Made by a program: the position numbers and the translations under genes. The notes under the pieces were generated by a model. That model did not search any database and was not told the DNA's origin. It worked only from the letters and a program-made list of their open reading frames with translations. From Burkholderiales bacterium (lineage in GTDB: Bacteria; Pseudomonadota; Gammaproteobacteria; Burkholderiales; Burkholderiaceae_C), in contig JACRAZ010000083.1 of assembly GCA_016213205.1 (NCBI GenBank), forward strand, positions 1 through 35,530: a stretch of DNA of 35,530 nt. Direction: 5' to 3'. This document shows, piece after piece, positions 8,083 through 17,782 of the stretch. Within the stretch, counting starts at the first letter, position 1. Each line of letters opens with the position of its first letter.

Positions 8083-9150
8083 TCACTTGGCAAGGCATTG
8101 GCGCCTTGGACCACGGCCGGCCGCGCTGCAGGCGCCGGGCAGCAGCTGCCCGAACAGGTCTTTCGGATCGTCCGGCGCCGGGATCAGTGCGATGCGCTCG
8201 CCCAGCCCCAGCTCGCGCGCGCTGTCGCGCAGCCAGCGCAGGGCCGAGTAGTCCTCCAGCGCGAAGCCCACCGAGTCGAACAGCGTGATCTGCTGCGCAT
8301 CGTCGCGGCCGCTCATCCTGTGCGTCAGCACCTGCCAGAGCTCGGTGGCGGGAAAGTCGGCCGGCATCTGCTGCAGCTCGCCCTCGACGCGGCTTTGCGG
8401 CTCGTACTCGACGAAGACCTTCGCCGCCCGCAGCACCTGCGGGTGCAGCTCGGTCTTGCCCGGGCAATCGCCGCCCAGGGCGTTCAGGTGCATGCCGGGC
8501 GCCAGCATCTCGGGGGTGAGGATGGTGGCCCGGGTCTTGTCGGCCGTGACGGTGGTGACGATGTCGGCGCCGCGCAGCGCGGCGGCGGTGCTGTCGCACG
8601 GCCGCAGCTGCAGGCCGGGCGTGGCGCCCAGGTTGCGCATCAGCTTCGCGGTGGCGCGGGCATCGGTGTCGAACAGGCGGATCTCGTCGATGCCCAGCAG
8701 GTGGTGGAAGGCCAGGGCCTGGAACTCCGACTGCGCGCCGTTGCCGATCAGCGCCATCGTGCGGCTGCCGGGCCGGGCCAGCACCCGCGCGGCCAGCGCC
8801 GAGGTGGCGGCGGTGCGCAGCGCGGTCGTGAGCGTGAGCTCGCTCAGCAGTTCGGGCCGGCCGGTGGCCACCTCGGCCAGCACGCCGAAGGCCATCACCG
8901 TGGGCAGGCCGTCGCGGGTGTTCTTCGGGTGGCCGTTCACGTACTTGAAGCTGTAGTGCGTGGCATCGGCAATGGGCATCAGCTCGATCACGCCGTCGGG
9001 CGAATGGCTGGCCACGCGCGCCGTCTTGTCGAAGGCGGGCCAGCGCCGGAAGTCGGCCTCGATGTAGGCGGCCAGGCGGCGCAGCACCTGCGCCAGGCCG
9101 TGGGCCGTGACGATGCGGGTGATGTCGTGCGTGGTCAGCAAGGTGGTCAT
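8083..9150 (-). CDS. Ornithine cyclodeaminase
   Basis: 355 residues from the ATG at 9150, which is preceded by GGAG at a good distance; a longer frame upstream would overlap the divergent regulator. The sequence matches the ornithine cyclodeaminase/mu-crystallin family: Lys69 in SFKYVNGHPKN, the nucleotide motif IGNGAQSEF (GNGAQ at 136-140), and Asp228 in NALGGDCPGKTEL. In the studied Pseudomonas enzyme the catalytic residues are Lys69 and Asp228, the same positions. The reaction converts L-ornithine to L-proline and ammonia using tightly bound NAD+ in the cytoplasm. It is divergent from an Lrp/AsnC regulator, the usual arrangement for amino-acid catabolic genes, so ornithine or arginine use as nitrogen source is likely. 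Confidence 0.93.
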   Translation of the reverse strand: MTTLLTTHDITRIVTAHGLAQVLRRLAAYIEADFRRWPAFDKTARVASHSPDGVIELMPIADATHYSFKYVNGHPKNTRDGLPTVMAFGVLAEVATGRPELLSELTLTTALRTAATSALAARVLARPGSRTMALIGNGAQSEFQALAFHHLLGIDEIRLFDTDARATAKLMRNLGATPGLQLRPCDSTAAALRGADIVTTVTADKTRATILTPEMLAPGMHLNALGGDCPGKTELHPQVLRAAKVFVEYEPQSRVEGELQQMPADFPATELWQVLTHRMSGRDDAQQITLFDSVGFALEDYSALRWLRDSARELGLGERIALIPAPDDPKDLFGQLLPGACSAAGRGPRRQCLAK

Positions 9151-9274
9151 GGCGGGCTCCGGCAACGGCGATGCCGCCAGTGTGTGGAGGCGCCATGCCA
9201 ATGAAAAGCGGCAACAATGCCTCGAATACGTCAAAGTCTTGGCAATTCGGCAGACAAGACTGACACTCTGTGCA

Positions 9275-9700
9275 ATGGACAGCCTGGACCATGCCCTGAT
9301 CGCGCTGCTGCGCGCCAATGCGCGCGCCTCGGTGGCCACGCTGGCGCACCAGCTCAAGGTGTCGCGCGGCACCGTGACCAACCGGCTGGCGCGGCTGGAG
9401 GCGGCCGGCGTGATCGTGGGCTACACGGTGCGGCTGCGCCCCGATGTGCAGACCGACACCATCACCGCCTGGAGCAGCATCACGGTGGAAGGCAACCAGG
9501 CGCGCGCGGTGATCCAGCGCCTGCTCGGAGAGCCCGGGGTGGCCGCGATCCACGACACCAACGGGCGCTGGGACCTGCTGGCCGAATTGCGCTGCGGCAG
9601 CCTGAACGAGCTGGCCGCGGTGCTCGAGCGCATGCGCCTCATCAAGGGCATCGCGGCCACCGAGACCAGCATCCACCTGCAGACCTATCGGCTGGACTGA
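9275..9700 (+). CDS. Lrp/AsnC-family transcriptional regulator
   Basis: 141 residues from the ATG at 9275; a longer frame upstream lacks family similarity and overlaps the divergent gene. An N-terminal winged helix-turn-helix (DHALIALLRANARASVATLAHQLKVSRGTVTNRLARLEAAGVI) is followed by an RAM/AsnC-type effector domain (GEPGVAAIHDTNGRWDLLAELRCGSLNELAAVLERMRLIKGIAATETSIHL). Such proteins bind an amino acid and control one or a few neighbouring genes. The 124-bp space shared with the ornithine cyclodeaminase gene should hold both promoters, so the regulator probably controls that gene in response to ornithine or a related amino acid. No operator could be defined with confidence. Confidence 0.92.
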   Translation: MDSLDHALIALLRANARASVATLAHQLKVSRGTVTNRLARLEAAGVIVGYTVRLRPDVQTDTITAWSSITVEGNQARAVIQRLLGEPGVAAIHDTNGRWDLLAELRCGSLNELAAVLERMRLIKGIAATETSIHLQTYRLD

Positions 9701-9835
9701 CCGGCCCGCAACACGGCGCCTACAACTGAAACGCCAGGAATGCGCCGCCTGAAACGGCCGCGCAACCGCGGGCCCGAACACTGCGGCCCACGGCGCCTGC
9801 ATCAGGGCGCGTTCTGAAACCCACGAAGGACTGTG

Positions 9836-10564
9836 ATGAACAAGATCGCCCTCACCCTGGCCGGCCTGAGCCTGGCCGCCACCCTGGGTGCCGCGCACGC
9901 CGCGCTGGTGTACGAGCAGGCCCCGCTGGCCGCGCCCAACGTGGGCTCGGTGTGGACCTCGCACTTCGAGCCTGGCGCCGGCGGCTGGCGCACGATGGAT
10001 GACTTCCAGCTCAACCAGGGCGCTGCGCTGGGCCGCGTGACCTGGCGCGGCGTGTACCTCGACAGCGCCAATGGCGGCCTCGTCAATGGCGTGCCCAACA
10101 CGGCCAACTGGACCGTGAGCATCTGGAGCGATGCCAGCGGCCCGGACGCACAGCTGTTCAGCGTGACGGTGGCCGATGCCGCGGTGTCACGCACCGCGGT
10201 GGCCGGCGGCGGCCAGTTCGGCGGGCCGGTGGACCTGTACGACTTCGACCTGCTGCTGCCCAGCAGCTTTGCCGCCAGCGCGAACGTGAAGTACTGGTTC
10301 AGCGTGCTGTCGGATTCGGCGCAACCGGATTGGTACCCGCTGTTCGGCTGGACCATGGCCAGCAGCGCGGGCACGGTGCCGCAGACCTCGTTCCAGCAAA
10401 GCTTCACCACGGCCGGCGACGTGAGCGGCGAGTTCGTCCGCAACGGCAACCGCGCGTTCGCGCTGCACACGGTGCCCGAGCCTGCGTCGCTGGCGCTGGT
10501 GGGCCTGGCGGTCCTGGCCGGTGGCCTGGCACGGCGCGGTCGCGGCGCGGCCGCACGCGGCTGA
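9836..10564 (+). CDS. PEP-CTERM sorting-domain protein
   Basis: 242 residues from ATG 9836, with AAGGA at 9826-9830; a GTG one codon earlier is less well placed. It has a Sec signal peptide (MNKIALTLAGLSLAATLGAAHA), then a secreted body rich in Gly, Trp and Asp. The end is the classic sorting signal: VPEP, a hydrophobic helix ASLALVGLAVLAGGLA and a basic tail RRGRG. By family knowledge an exosortase (EpsH/XrtA type) cleaves at this site during export to the cell surface or exopolysaccharide matrix. No exosortase gene is in the window. The function of the body is unknown. Confidence 0.92.
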   Translation: MNKIALTLAGLSLAATLGAAHAALVYEQAPLAAPNVGSVWTSHFEPGAGGWRTMDDFQLNQGAALGRVTWRGVYLDSANGGLVNGVPNTANWTVSIWSDASGPDAQLFSVTVADAAVSRTAVAGGGQFGGPVDLYDFDLLLPSSFAASANVKYWFSVLSDSAQPDWYPLFGWTMASSAGTVPQTSFQQSFTTAGDVSGEFVRNGNRAFALHTVPEPASLALVGLAVLAGGLARRGRGAAARG

Positions 10565-10630
10565 ACCCGCTACGCTGGCGACTGGCTGCCAGGGCCGGTG
10601 CCGGCGGTGCCGGCACTGCCCGCCAGCCCG

Positions 10631-12130
10631 CTAGGGCCGGTGCCGGCGCTGCCGGGTGCGCTCCGGGATCGCGTTCGGAAAGTACAGCTCGGTGAGGCTC
10701 TTGCTGTGCACCGGCGAGAAGGCCTCGCGCGGCGCGCCCTCGCCGTGGCGGCGCCAGTCGCGCACCCAGAAGATGTCGTCGGCCACGTTCAGCAGGCCCA
10801 GGGTCTCGCGGTCGCCGACCAGCACGCCCTGCACGCGCAGGCCCAGGCGTTCACGCGCTTCGTCCAGCCGGTCCAGCGTGGCGGGGGTGCAGCCGAACTC
10901 GCCATCGCTCACGATCAACAGGTCGGCACTGGTCCAGCGGGCCTCGTGCACGCGCTCGATGGCGCGCTCGATCGGCGCCTGCACGTCGGTGCCGCCGTCG
11001 AAGCTCTGGCCCATCACGGCCAGCAGCGAGGCCAGGCCCTCGCGGCTGAGGCCGAGTTCGGTTTCCAGCAGCTCGTCCGGGCCACCGAAGGCGATCAGCA
11101 GGCAGCCCCGCCGCTCGGCATGTGCCGTTCGCAGGGCCTGCAGCACCACGGCCTTGGCGATGTTCTCGGGCGCGCCGCGCATCGAGCCCGAGGTGTCCAG
11201 GCACAGGATGATGGGCCCGCGCACCAGCGCCTCGGGCCGCGGCGGCGCCACCGCCTGGCGCGGCGGTGCGGCCGGGTCGGGCCGCAGGTCGTGCAGCACG
11301 GCCTCGCTGTCGTAGGTGAGCAGCCGCGCCTCGGCCCGGCGCGCGCGCCACAGCTTGTGCAGCACCGGGTGCAGCAGCATCGCGGCTTCGCTGCCGAGCA
11401 TGTGCTCGATGCGGTCGGACAGCCGGATGCCACGCAGTTCGCCCGGTGCGTCGGGCAGCCGGGTCTCGACCAGCTTCACGCCCAGCAGGCGCTGCAGCGG
11501 CGCCTCCAGCGGCTGCGGCGGCAGCGCCTGCGCCGCCGCGGCGCGTTCGGCGCGGCCCAGGCGGCGGATCAGCGCGGCCAGCTCGGGCAGGGATTTCAGC
11601 CGTTCGCTGATGCGCTGGGCTTCCTGCCATTCGCGTGATTGCAGGTGGCCACGCAGTTCGTCCCAGCGCAGGTGGGCCAGGTCGCCCAGGCCTTGCAGCA
11701 GCGCGAGCACGTCGTCCCAATCGCCCTTTTGCTGCTGCCATTCGGCGCGGAAGTCGTCGGCCATCTGGGCAATGGCCTCGGCCCGTGTGAGGCGGGGCTG
11801 CAGGTCGATCAAGCGGTCCAGGTGCCACAGCAACGTGCGCAGCAGCTGCTCGGCCAGGGCCGGCGCCGCCTGGCACAGCGCGGGCAGGCCCAGGTCCCCG
11901 GTGGCCTCGCGCAGCGGCGCCACCGCGTCGGCGGCGCCGAAGTGCGCATCGGCGGGCGGCAGCTCGCCACCGGCCAGGGCCTCGCGCCAGCGGTGGACGT
12001 CGGCCAGGCGCTGCGCGGTGCGGCCGGCGCTGGTGACCAGCGCCGGCAACCACAGCGCGCGCGGCAGCGGGGCCAGGCGGTCGTAGGGCGCGTCCAGCGG
12101 GGTGCCGGGGGTGTGCTGCGCGTCCCGCAC
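10631..12130 (-). CDS. vWA-domain protein, ViaA-like
   Basis: About 499 residues if it starts at the GTG at 12130, which follows the MoxR gene by 32 bp. The frame stays open further upstream (to 12331), but that part overlaps the MoxR gene and has low-quality composition, so the shorter start is preferred without a clear ribosome site. The N-terminal half is helical and charged. The C-terminal half is a von Willebrand factor A domain with the metal-ion-dependent adhesion motif DTSGSM (in ILCLDTSGSMRG), then GGTD and IVSDGEFG. Size, domain order and pairing with a RavA-like ATPase match E. coli ViaA. RavA-ViaA acts as a chaperone-like pair connected with respiratory complexes and iron-sulfur proteins, but the exact role here is unknown. 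Confidence 0.82.
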   Translation of the reverse strand: MRDAQHTPGTPLDAPYDRLAPLPRALWLPALVTSAGRTAQRLADVHRWREALAGGELPPADAHFGAADAVAPLREATGDLGLPALCQAAPALAEQLLRTLLWHLDRLIDLQPRLTRAEAIAQMADDFRAEWQQQKGDWDDVLALLQGLGDLAHLRWDELRGHLQSREWQEAQRISERLKSLPELAALIRRLGRAERAAAAQALPPQPLEAPLQRLLGVKLVETRLPDAPGELRGIRLSDRIEHMLGSEAAMLLHPVLHKLWRARRAEARLLTYDSEAVLHDLRPDPAAPPRQAVAPPRPEALVRGPIILCLDTSGSMRGAPENIAKAVVLQALRTAHAERRGCLLIAFGGPDELLETELGLSREGLASLLAVMGQSFDGGTDVQAPIERAIERVHEARWTSADLLIVSDGEFGCTPATLDRLDEARERLGLRVQGVLVGDRETLGLLNVADDIFWVRDWRRHGEGAPREAFSPVHSKSLTELYFPNAIPERTRQRRHRP

Positions 12131-12162
12131 CGTGGTCGCCCGGGGGGTGCCGTGGGGTCGGG

Positions 12163-13554
<1,392 letters not shown>

Positions 13555-13621
13555 CGGGCGATTGTGGCGGCGCGTGTCGGCCGGCGGCACAAACCAGATC
13601 AAGCCCGGGGCCTGGGGCGTG

Positions 13622-14281
13622 TCACACCAGCGGGGGCTGCAGGCCTTCGGTCGCGATCATGCGCTGCACCGCCGGCCGCGCCAGCATGCGCTGCAGGTAG
13701 GCACCCAGCAGCGGCCGCTCGCGCGCGGGGGCCGCGGCCGGGCCGCTGAAGCCGCGGGTCCAGCGGCACAGCATGAAGGCGTAGGGGTCCGCCGCACTGT
13801 AGGCCGCGCCCAGCAGCCAGGGCTGGCCGTGCGAGGCCAGCTGGTCCTCCAGCTGCGCCAGCAGCCCCCCCACCCGGGCCTGCACATGGGCCTTGACCTG
13901 CGCCGCCCCCTCGGCGTTGCCCTCGTCCACCAGGCGCTCGGGGTAGAAGTAGTGCATCAGGTCGGCCTGCAGCGTGTTGGTCAGCCAGACCAGCCACTTG
14001 TAGAAGTGCGCGCGCTCGGCCGTGCCCAGGGCCGGCGCCAGGCCGGCCGCCGGGTGCGTGTCCACCAGGTGCAGGCAGATCGCGGCGGTTTCGTAGAGCA
14101 CCAGGTCGCCCTGCACCATCACCGGGATCTGCCCGTTCGGGTTCAGGCGCAGGTAGTCGGGGCGCTTGTGCGCGTTGTTCGCGCGGTCCACGTGCACCAG
14201 CTCGAAGGGCAGGCCCAGCTCATGCAGCAGGATGTGCGGCGCCATGCTGGCATTGCCGGGGTGGTAGTGCAGCTGGATCAT
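13622..14281 (-). CDS. Glutathione S-transferase family protein
   Basis: 219 residues, the normal length. The N-terminal thioredoxin-like domain contains LHYHPGNASMAPHILLHELGLPFELV, the cis-proline loop NPNGQIPVM and the glutathione-contact motif VLYETAAICLHL. The C-terminal helical domain contains WLLGAAYSAADPYAFMLCRW, the usual N-capping and hydrophobic staple region. A GAGGGA sequence precedes the ATG at 14281. It would conjugate glutathione to electrophiles or act as a glutathione-dependent reductase; no substrate can be named. It is divergent from tupB, with 124 bp between start codons, and the palindrome at 14332-14349 lies in that space, so it may share the regulation of the tungstate importer. 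Confidence 0.92.
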   Translation of the reverse strand: MIQLHYHPGNASMAPHILLHELGLPFELVHVDRANNAHKRPDYLRLNPNGQIPVMVQGDLVLYETAAICLHLVDTHPAAGLAPALGTAERAHFYKWLVWLTNTLQADLMHYFYPERLVDEGNAEGAAQVKAHVQARVGGLLAQLEDQLASHGQPWLLGAAYSAADPYAFMLCRWTRGFSGPAAAPARERPLLGAYLQRMLARPAVQRMIATEGLQPPLV

Positions 14282-14331
14282 GGTCGGTCCCTCGGTGGCG
14301 CAGGCTGCGGATGATGCCCGAGCCCGCCAGC

Positions 14332-14349
14332 TATGCACCCGATTGCATA
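14332..14349. promoter_or_regulatory. Palindrome TATGC-N8-GCATA upstream of tupB
   Basis: A perfect five-base inverted repeat (TATGC / GCATA) separated by eight bases, preceded by C, ends 56 bp before the tupB start. The same arrangement, with the shared core CTATGC-N4-GATTGCATA, occurs at 18822-18839 before aorA. It resembles the TAT-ATA half-sites of ModE-type Mo-boxes. A role as tungstate- or molybdate-responsive operator is inference from position and shared sequence. Confidence 0.55.
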
Positions 14350-14405
14350 TCGCCAGGGCTTTGCCCGGGGGGAAGAATGGCCGCCTCGAACATGAGTGCT
14401 TGCGG

Positions 14406-15119
14406 ATGAACGCATTTGCCGAGAGCTTCTCGCTGGCGCTGGCGCTGATCACCGGTGCCGATGCCACGCTGTGGCGCATCGTCGGCCTGTCGCTGCGGGT
14501 GAGCGCCACCGCCTGTGCGCTGGGGGCGCTGGCCGGGCTGGCGCTGGGTGCCTGGCTCGCGGTGGCGCGCTTTCGCGGCCACGGCGCGGTGGTGGGGCTG
14601 CTGAACACGCTGCTGGCGCTGCCCTCGGTGGTGGTGGGGCTGGTGGTGTACCTGCTGCTCTCGCGCTCGGGGCCGCTGGGTTCGCTGGGCATCCTGTTCA
14701 CGCCCACGGCCATGGTGGTGGCCCAGACGATCCTGGTGGTGCCGCTGATCGCCGCGCTCGCGCGCCAGCTCGTGGCCGATGCGCTGCGCGAGGGGGGCGA
14801 CGAGCTGCGCGCCATGGGCGCGGGCCGCTGGACCAGCGCGCTGCTGTTGCTGCTGCACGAACGCCTGGCGCTGCTGACGGTGCTGCTCACCGCCTTCGGC
14901 CGCGCGGTGGCCGAGGTGGGCGCGGTGATGGTGGTGGGTGGCAACATCGACGGCGTGACGCGGGTGATGACCACCGCCATCGCACTGGAAACCAGCAAGG
15001 GCGACCTGCCACTGGCGCTGGCGCTGGGGCTGGTGCTGCTGGGCGTGGTGGGGCTGATCAACGTGGGCGTGGCCTTCAGCCGGCGCTCGCCGGCGGCCTG
15101 GGTGGGGGCGGCCGCGTGA
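14406..15119 (+). CDS. tupB: Tungstate ABC transporter permease
   Basis: 237 residues starting at ATG 14406. Five or six hydrophobic segments are visible, with the ATPase-contact (EAA-like) loop EGGDELRAMGAGRWTSALLLLL and the conserved RAVAEVGAVMVVGGNIDGVTRVMTTAIALE typical of TupB/WtpB permeases. It would form a homodimeric channel for the oxyanion in the inner membrane. It is the first gene of tupBCA; its stop overlaps the GTG start of the ATPase (GTGA). The upstream palindrome is a candidate operator. Tungstate rather than sulfate or molybdate is preferred because of the TupA protein two genes downstream and the tungsten enzyme genes nearby. Confidence 0.92.
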   Translation: MNAFAESFSLALALITGADATLWRIVGLSLRVSATACALGALAGLALGAWLAVARFRGHGAVVGLLNTLLALPSVVVGLVVYLLLSRSGPLGSLGILFTPTAMVVAQTILVVPLIAALARQLVADALREGGDELRAMGAGRWTSALLLLLHERLALLTVLLTAFGRAVAEVGAVMVVGGNIDGVTRVMTTAIALETSKGDLPLALALGLVLLGVVGLINVGVAFSRRSPAAWVGAAA

Positions 15120-15877
15120 AGCCGGCGGAGCGGCCGCTGGACGCCCCGCGGGCACCGGCCCCGGCGCGGCCGCTGATCAGCCTGCAGGGCGCCAGCGTGC
15201 GCTTCGGCGACGTGCAGGCGCTGCGCGACGTGCACCTGCAGCTGCACCAGGGCGACCGCCTCGCGCTGGTGGGTGCCAACGGCTCGGGCAAGACCACGCT
15301 GCTGAGGCTGCTCAACGGCCTGCTGCCGCACGAAGGCCGGCGCACGCTGCACGCGGCCGACGCGGCCGGGCGGCGGCCGGTGTCGGCGATGGTGTTCCAG
15401 CGCCCGTTCCTGCTGCACCTGAGCGTGCGCCAGAACCTGCGGCTGGCACTGTGGCTGGCGCGCGTGCCACGCGCACAGCACGAGGCGCGGCTGCAGGCCG
15501 CACTGGCCCGCGTGGGGCTGGAGGCCCTGCTGCAGCGCCCGGCACGCGCGTTGTCCGGCGGGCAGCAGCAGCGCCTGGCACTGGCCCGCGCCTGGGCCGT
15601 GCGGCCGGACGTGCTGTTCCTCGACGAACCCACCGCGAGCCTGGACCCGTCGGCCAAACGGGAGGTGGAAACGCTGATCGACGAGTTCGGCCGCGACGGC
15701 ATGACGTTGGTGATGAGCTCCCACAACCTGGGCCAGGTCAAGCGCCTGGCCAGCCGTGTGGCCTACCTGGATGCCGGCTGCCTGCAGGTGGACCTGCCGG
15801 TGGACGACTTCTTCAATCGTGATGCGCTGCCCGAGGCGGCGCTGCAATTCCTCAAAGGAGAACTGCCTTGGCATTGA
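15116..15877 (+). CDS. tupC: Tungstate ABC transporter ATP-binding protein
   Basis: 253 residues from a GTG that overlaps the end of tupB; longer upstream frames lie inside tupB and are not credible. Walker A is GANGSGKTT, the Q-loop is MVFQRPFLLHLSVRQNL, the signature is LSGGQQQR, Walker B is VLFLDEPTASLDP, and the H-loop is VMSSHN. No C-terminal TOBE or Mop domain is present, so unlike ModC it has no built-in oxyanion sensor. It energises tungstate uptake through TupB. The last ten bases overlap the start of tupA. Confidence 0.92.
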   Translation: MKPAERPLDAPRAPAPARPLISLQGASVRFGDVQALRDVHLQLHQGDRLALVGANGSGKTTLLRLLNGLLPHEGRRTLHAADAAGRRPVSAMVFQRPFLLHLSVRQNLRLALWLARVPRAQHEARLQAALARVGLEALLQRPARALSGGQQQRLALARAWAVRPDVLFLDEPTASLDPSAKREVETLIDEFGRDGMTLVMSSHNLGQVKRLASRVAYLDAGCLQVDLPVDDFFNRDALPEAALQFLKGELPWH

Positions 15878-16689
15878 ACCGACTGCGCCGCGCCGCGCTG
15901 GCCCTGCTGCTGGCCGCCGGCAGCGCGCCACTGTGGGCGCAGAGCCCGTTCATCGTGGTGGCCTCGACCACCTCCACCGAACAATCGGGCCTGTTCGGCC
16001 ACCTGCTGCCGCCCTTCAAGGCGGCCACCGGCGTCGAGGCCCGCGTGGTGGCGCTGGGCACCGGCCAGGCGCTGGACATGGGCCGGCGCGGCGATGCCGA
16101 CGTGGTGTTCGTGCACGACCAGGCGGCCGAGGAGAAGTTCGTCGCCGAGGGCTGGGGCCTGAAGCGCCAGCCGGTGATGTACAACGACTTCGTGCTGATC
16201 GGCCCGGCCGCCGACCCGGCCAGGCTGCGCGGCAAGGACATCGTCGCGGCGCTGGGCAAGCTGGCCGCCGCGGGCACCGCGTTCGTCTCGCGCGGCGACA
16301 AGAGCGGCACCCACGCGGCCGAACTGCGCTACTGGAAAGCCGCGGGCGTCGACATCGCCACAGCCAAGCCGGCCGGCTACAAGGAATGCGGCTGCGGCAT
16401 GGGCCCGGCGCTGAACATCGCCGCCTCCACCGGCGCCTACGTGCTGGCCGACCGCGGCACCTGGTTGAGCTTCAAGAACCGCAACGACCTCACGGTGCTG
16501 GTGGAGGGCGACACGCGGCTGTTCAACCAGTACGGCGTGATCGTGGTGAACCCGGCGAAGCACCCGCACGTGAAGCAGGCGCTGGCGCAGCAGTTTGCCG
16601 ACTGGGTGGTGTCACCCGCCGGCCAGGCCGCGATCGCGGCCTACAAGATCGGCGGCGAGCAGCTGTTCTTCCCGAACGCGAAGCCCTGA
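15868..16689 (+). CDS. tupA: Tungstate-binding periplasmic protein
   Basis: 273 residues from a TTG start with AAAGGAG at 15854-15860, a strong ribosome site that decides the start. A signal peptide (NRLRRAALALLLAAGSAPLWA) leads into the TupA fold. The motif TTSTEQSGL (residues 34-42) matches the TTSTxxSGL signature of TupA proteins, which bind tungstate very tightly and select it over molybdate; further conserved parts are GTGQALDMGRRGDADVVFVHD, SRGDKSGTH and YKECGCGMGPALNIA. It would capture tungstate in the periplasm and deliver it to TupBC. As the third gene of tupBCA it supplies the metal needed by the AOR enzyme encoded 2 kb downstream. Confidence 0.95.
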   Translation: MALNRLRRAALALLLAAGSAPLWAQSPFIVVASTTSTEQSGLFGHLLPPFKAATGVEARVVALGTGQALDMGRRGDADVVFVHDQAAEEKFVAEGWGLKRQPVMYNDFVLIGPAADPARLRGKDIVAALGKLAAAGTAFVSRGDKSGTHAAELRYWKAAGVDIATAKPAGYKECGCGMGPALNIAASTGAYVLADRGTWLSFKNRNDLTVLVEGDTRLFNQYGVIVVNPAKHPHVKQALAQQFADWVVSPAGQAAIAAYKIGGEQLFFPNAKP

Positions 16690-16780
16690 CATCGCGCAGC
16701 CAAGCCACCATCGCACCGCGTTAAGCTCCCGCCGTCTTTCAACGTCAAGCCGCCCGTCCGATGGCGGCGAAAGGGAGTTC

Positions 16781-17782
16781 ATGCGTCGAATGTCATTCAT
16801 CCTCGGCCTCACGGCCATGCTGGCCGCCTGCGGTGGCGGTGGCAGCAGCACCGGCGACACCCCGGGCGGCCAGGGCGGCCCGCTGTCGCTGAACGCAACG
16901 AACTACACATTGGCGGTGCAGGAGGCCTTGGCGTCGGCCAGCTTCGTCAGCGACACCGGCAGCCTGGCGGTCGCGGCGGACGCCCAGCCGTCTGCCCAGG
17001 GCGCCTGGTTTGCGCAAGTGCTGGGGCAGTTGCGCAAGGCGCCGGGCTGGTTGGCGAACATGCCGGTGCTGGTGACCGGCGCCACGCAAAGCGTCACCCA
17101 GCGCTGCCCCGGTGGCGGCACGCTGGCCATCGAATCCAACGACGCGAATGGCAACCGCATCGTCGACGCCGGTGATTCGGCGAGCATCACCGCCACCGCC
17201 TGCACGATCGATGGCGAGACGATCAGCGGCCGCATGGCGATGACGTTCACCTCCGTCACCGGCGACCCGAGCACCAGCTCGGTGTTCAGCCTCGCGGCCA
17301 CTGTCAGCCTCACCGACTTCAGCGCCCGCGACAGCAGCGGCGCCACCACCGGCAACGGCAGCATGAGCGTGAACATGGCCTCCACCGGGCTCAACGCCGC
17401 CACCGTGACAGTCGTGGCCACCAGCCTGTCGATCCGCGCCAGCTACGGCAGCACCCAGTACACCCGCAGCATGACGAACTTCACCGTGCGCGAGGTGCTC
17501 ACGCCCGTGGGCAGCGGCTACCGCAGCGCGCTCACCATCGATGGCAGCCTGTCCAGCTCTGCGCTCGGGTCATCGTCGATCACGGTGTCCACCGTCAACC
17601 CCATCGTGCAGACCAGCACACAGGTGGCCCCGGCCAGCGGCCAGGTGCTGATCTCGGGCGCCAACGGCAGCAAGGTGCGGGCCACGGTGGTGGCAGGCGG
17701 TTCGGTGCAGATCGAGCTGGATGCCGACGGCAACGGCAGCTACGAAAGCTCCACCACCAAGCTGTGGCGCGACCTGGTCTGA
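16781..17782 (+). CDS. Secreted lipoprotein with EF-hand-like loops, function unknown
   Basis: 333 residues from ATG 16781, preceded by AAAGGGAG. The signal peptide ends in the lipobox LAAC (Cys17), followed by a Gly/Ser-rich tether, so it should be lipid-anchored and face the periplasm or cell surface. The body is Ser/Thr-rich and beta-like. Two loops resemble calcium-binding motifs: NDANGNRIVDAGD (Asp121, Asn123, Asn125, Asp129) and, near the end, DADGNGSYES (Asp315, Asp317, Asn319). Cys109 and Cys141 could form a disulfide. I do not recognise the family. It lies between tupA and the aor genes with no apparent link to metal metabolism. Confidence 0.8.
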   Translation: MRRMSFILGLTAMLAACGGGGSSTGDTPGGQGGPLSLNATNYTLAVQEALASASFVSDTGSLAVAADAQPSAQGAWFAQVLGQLRKAPGWLANMPVLVTGATQSVTQRCPGGGTLAIESNDANGNRIVDAGDSASITATACTIDGETISGRMAMTFTSVTGDPSTSSVFSLAATVSLTDFSARDSSGATTGNGSMSVNMASTGLNAATVTVVATSLSIRASYGSTQYTRSMTNFTVREVLTPVGSGYRSALTIDGSLSSSALGSSSITVSTVNPIVQTSTQVAPASGQVLISGANGSKVRATVVAGGSVQIELDADGNGSYESSTTKLWRDLV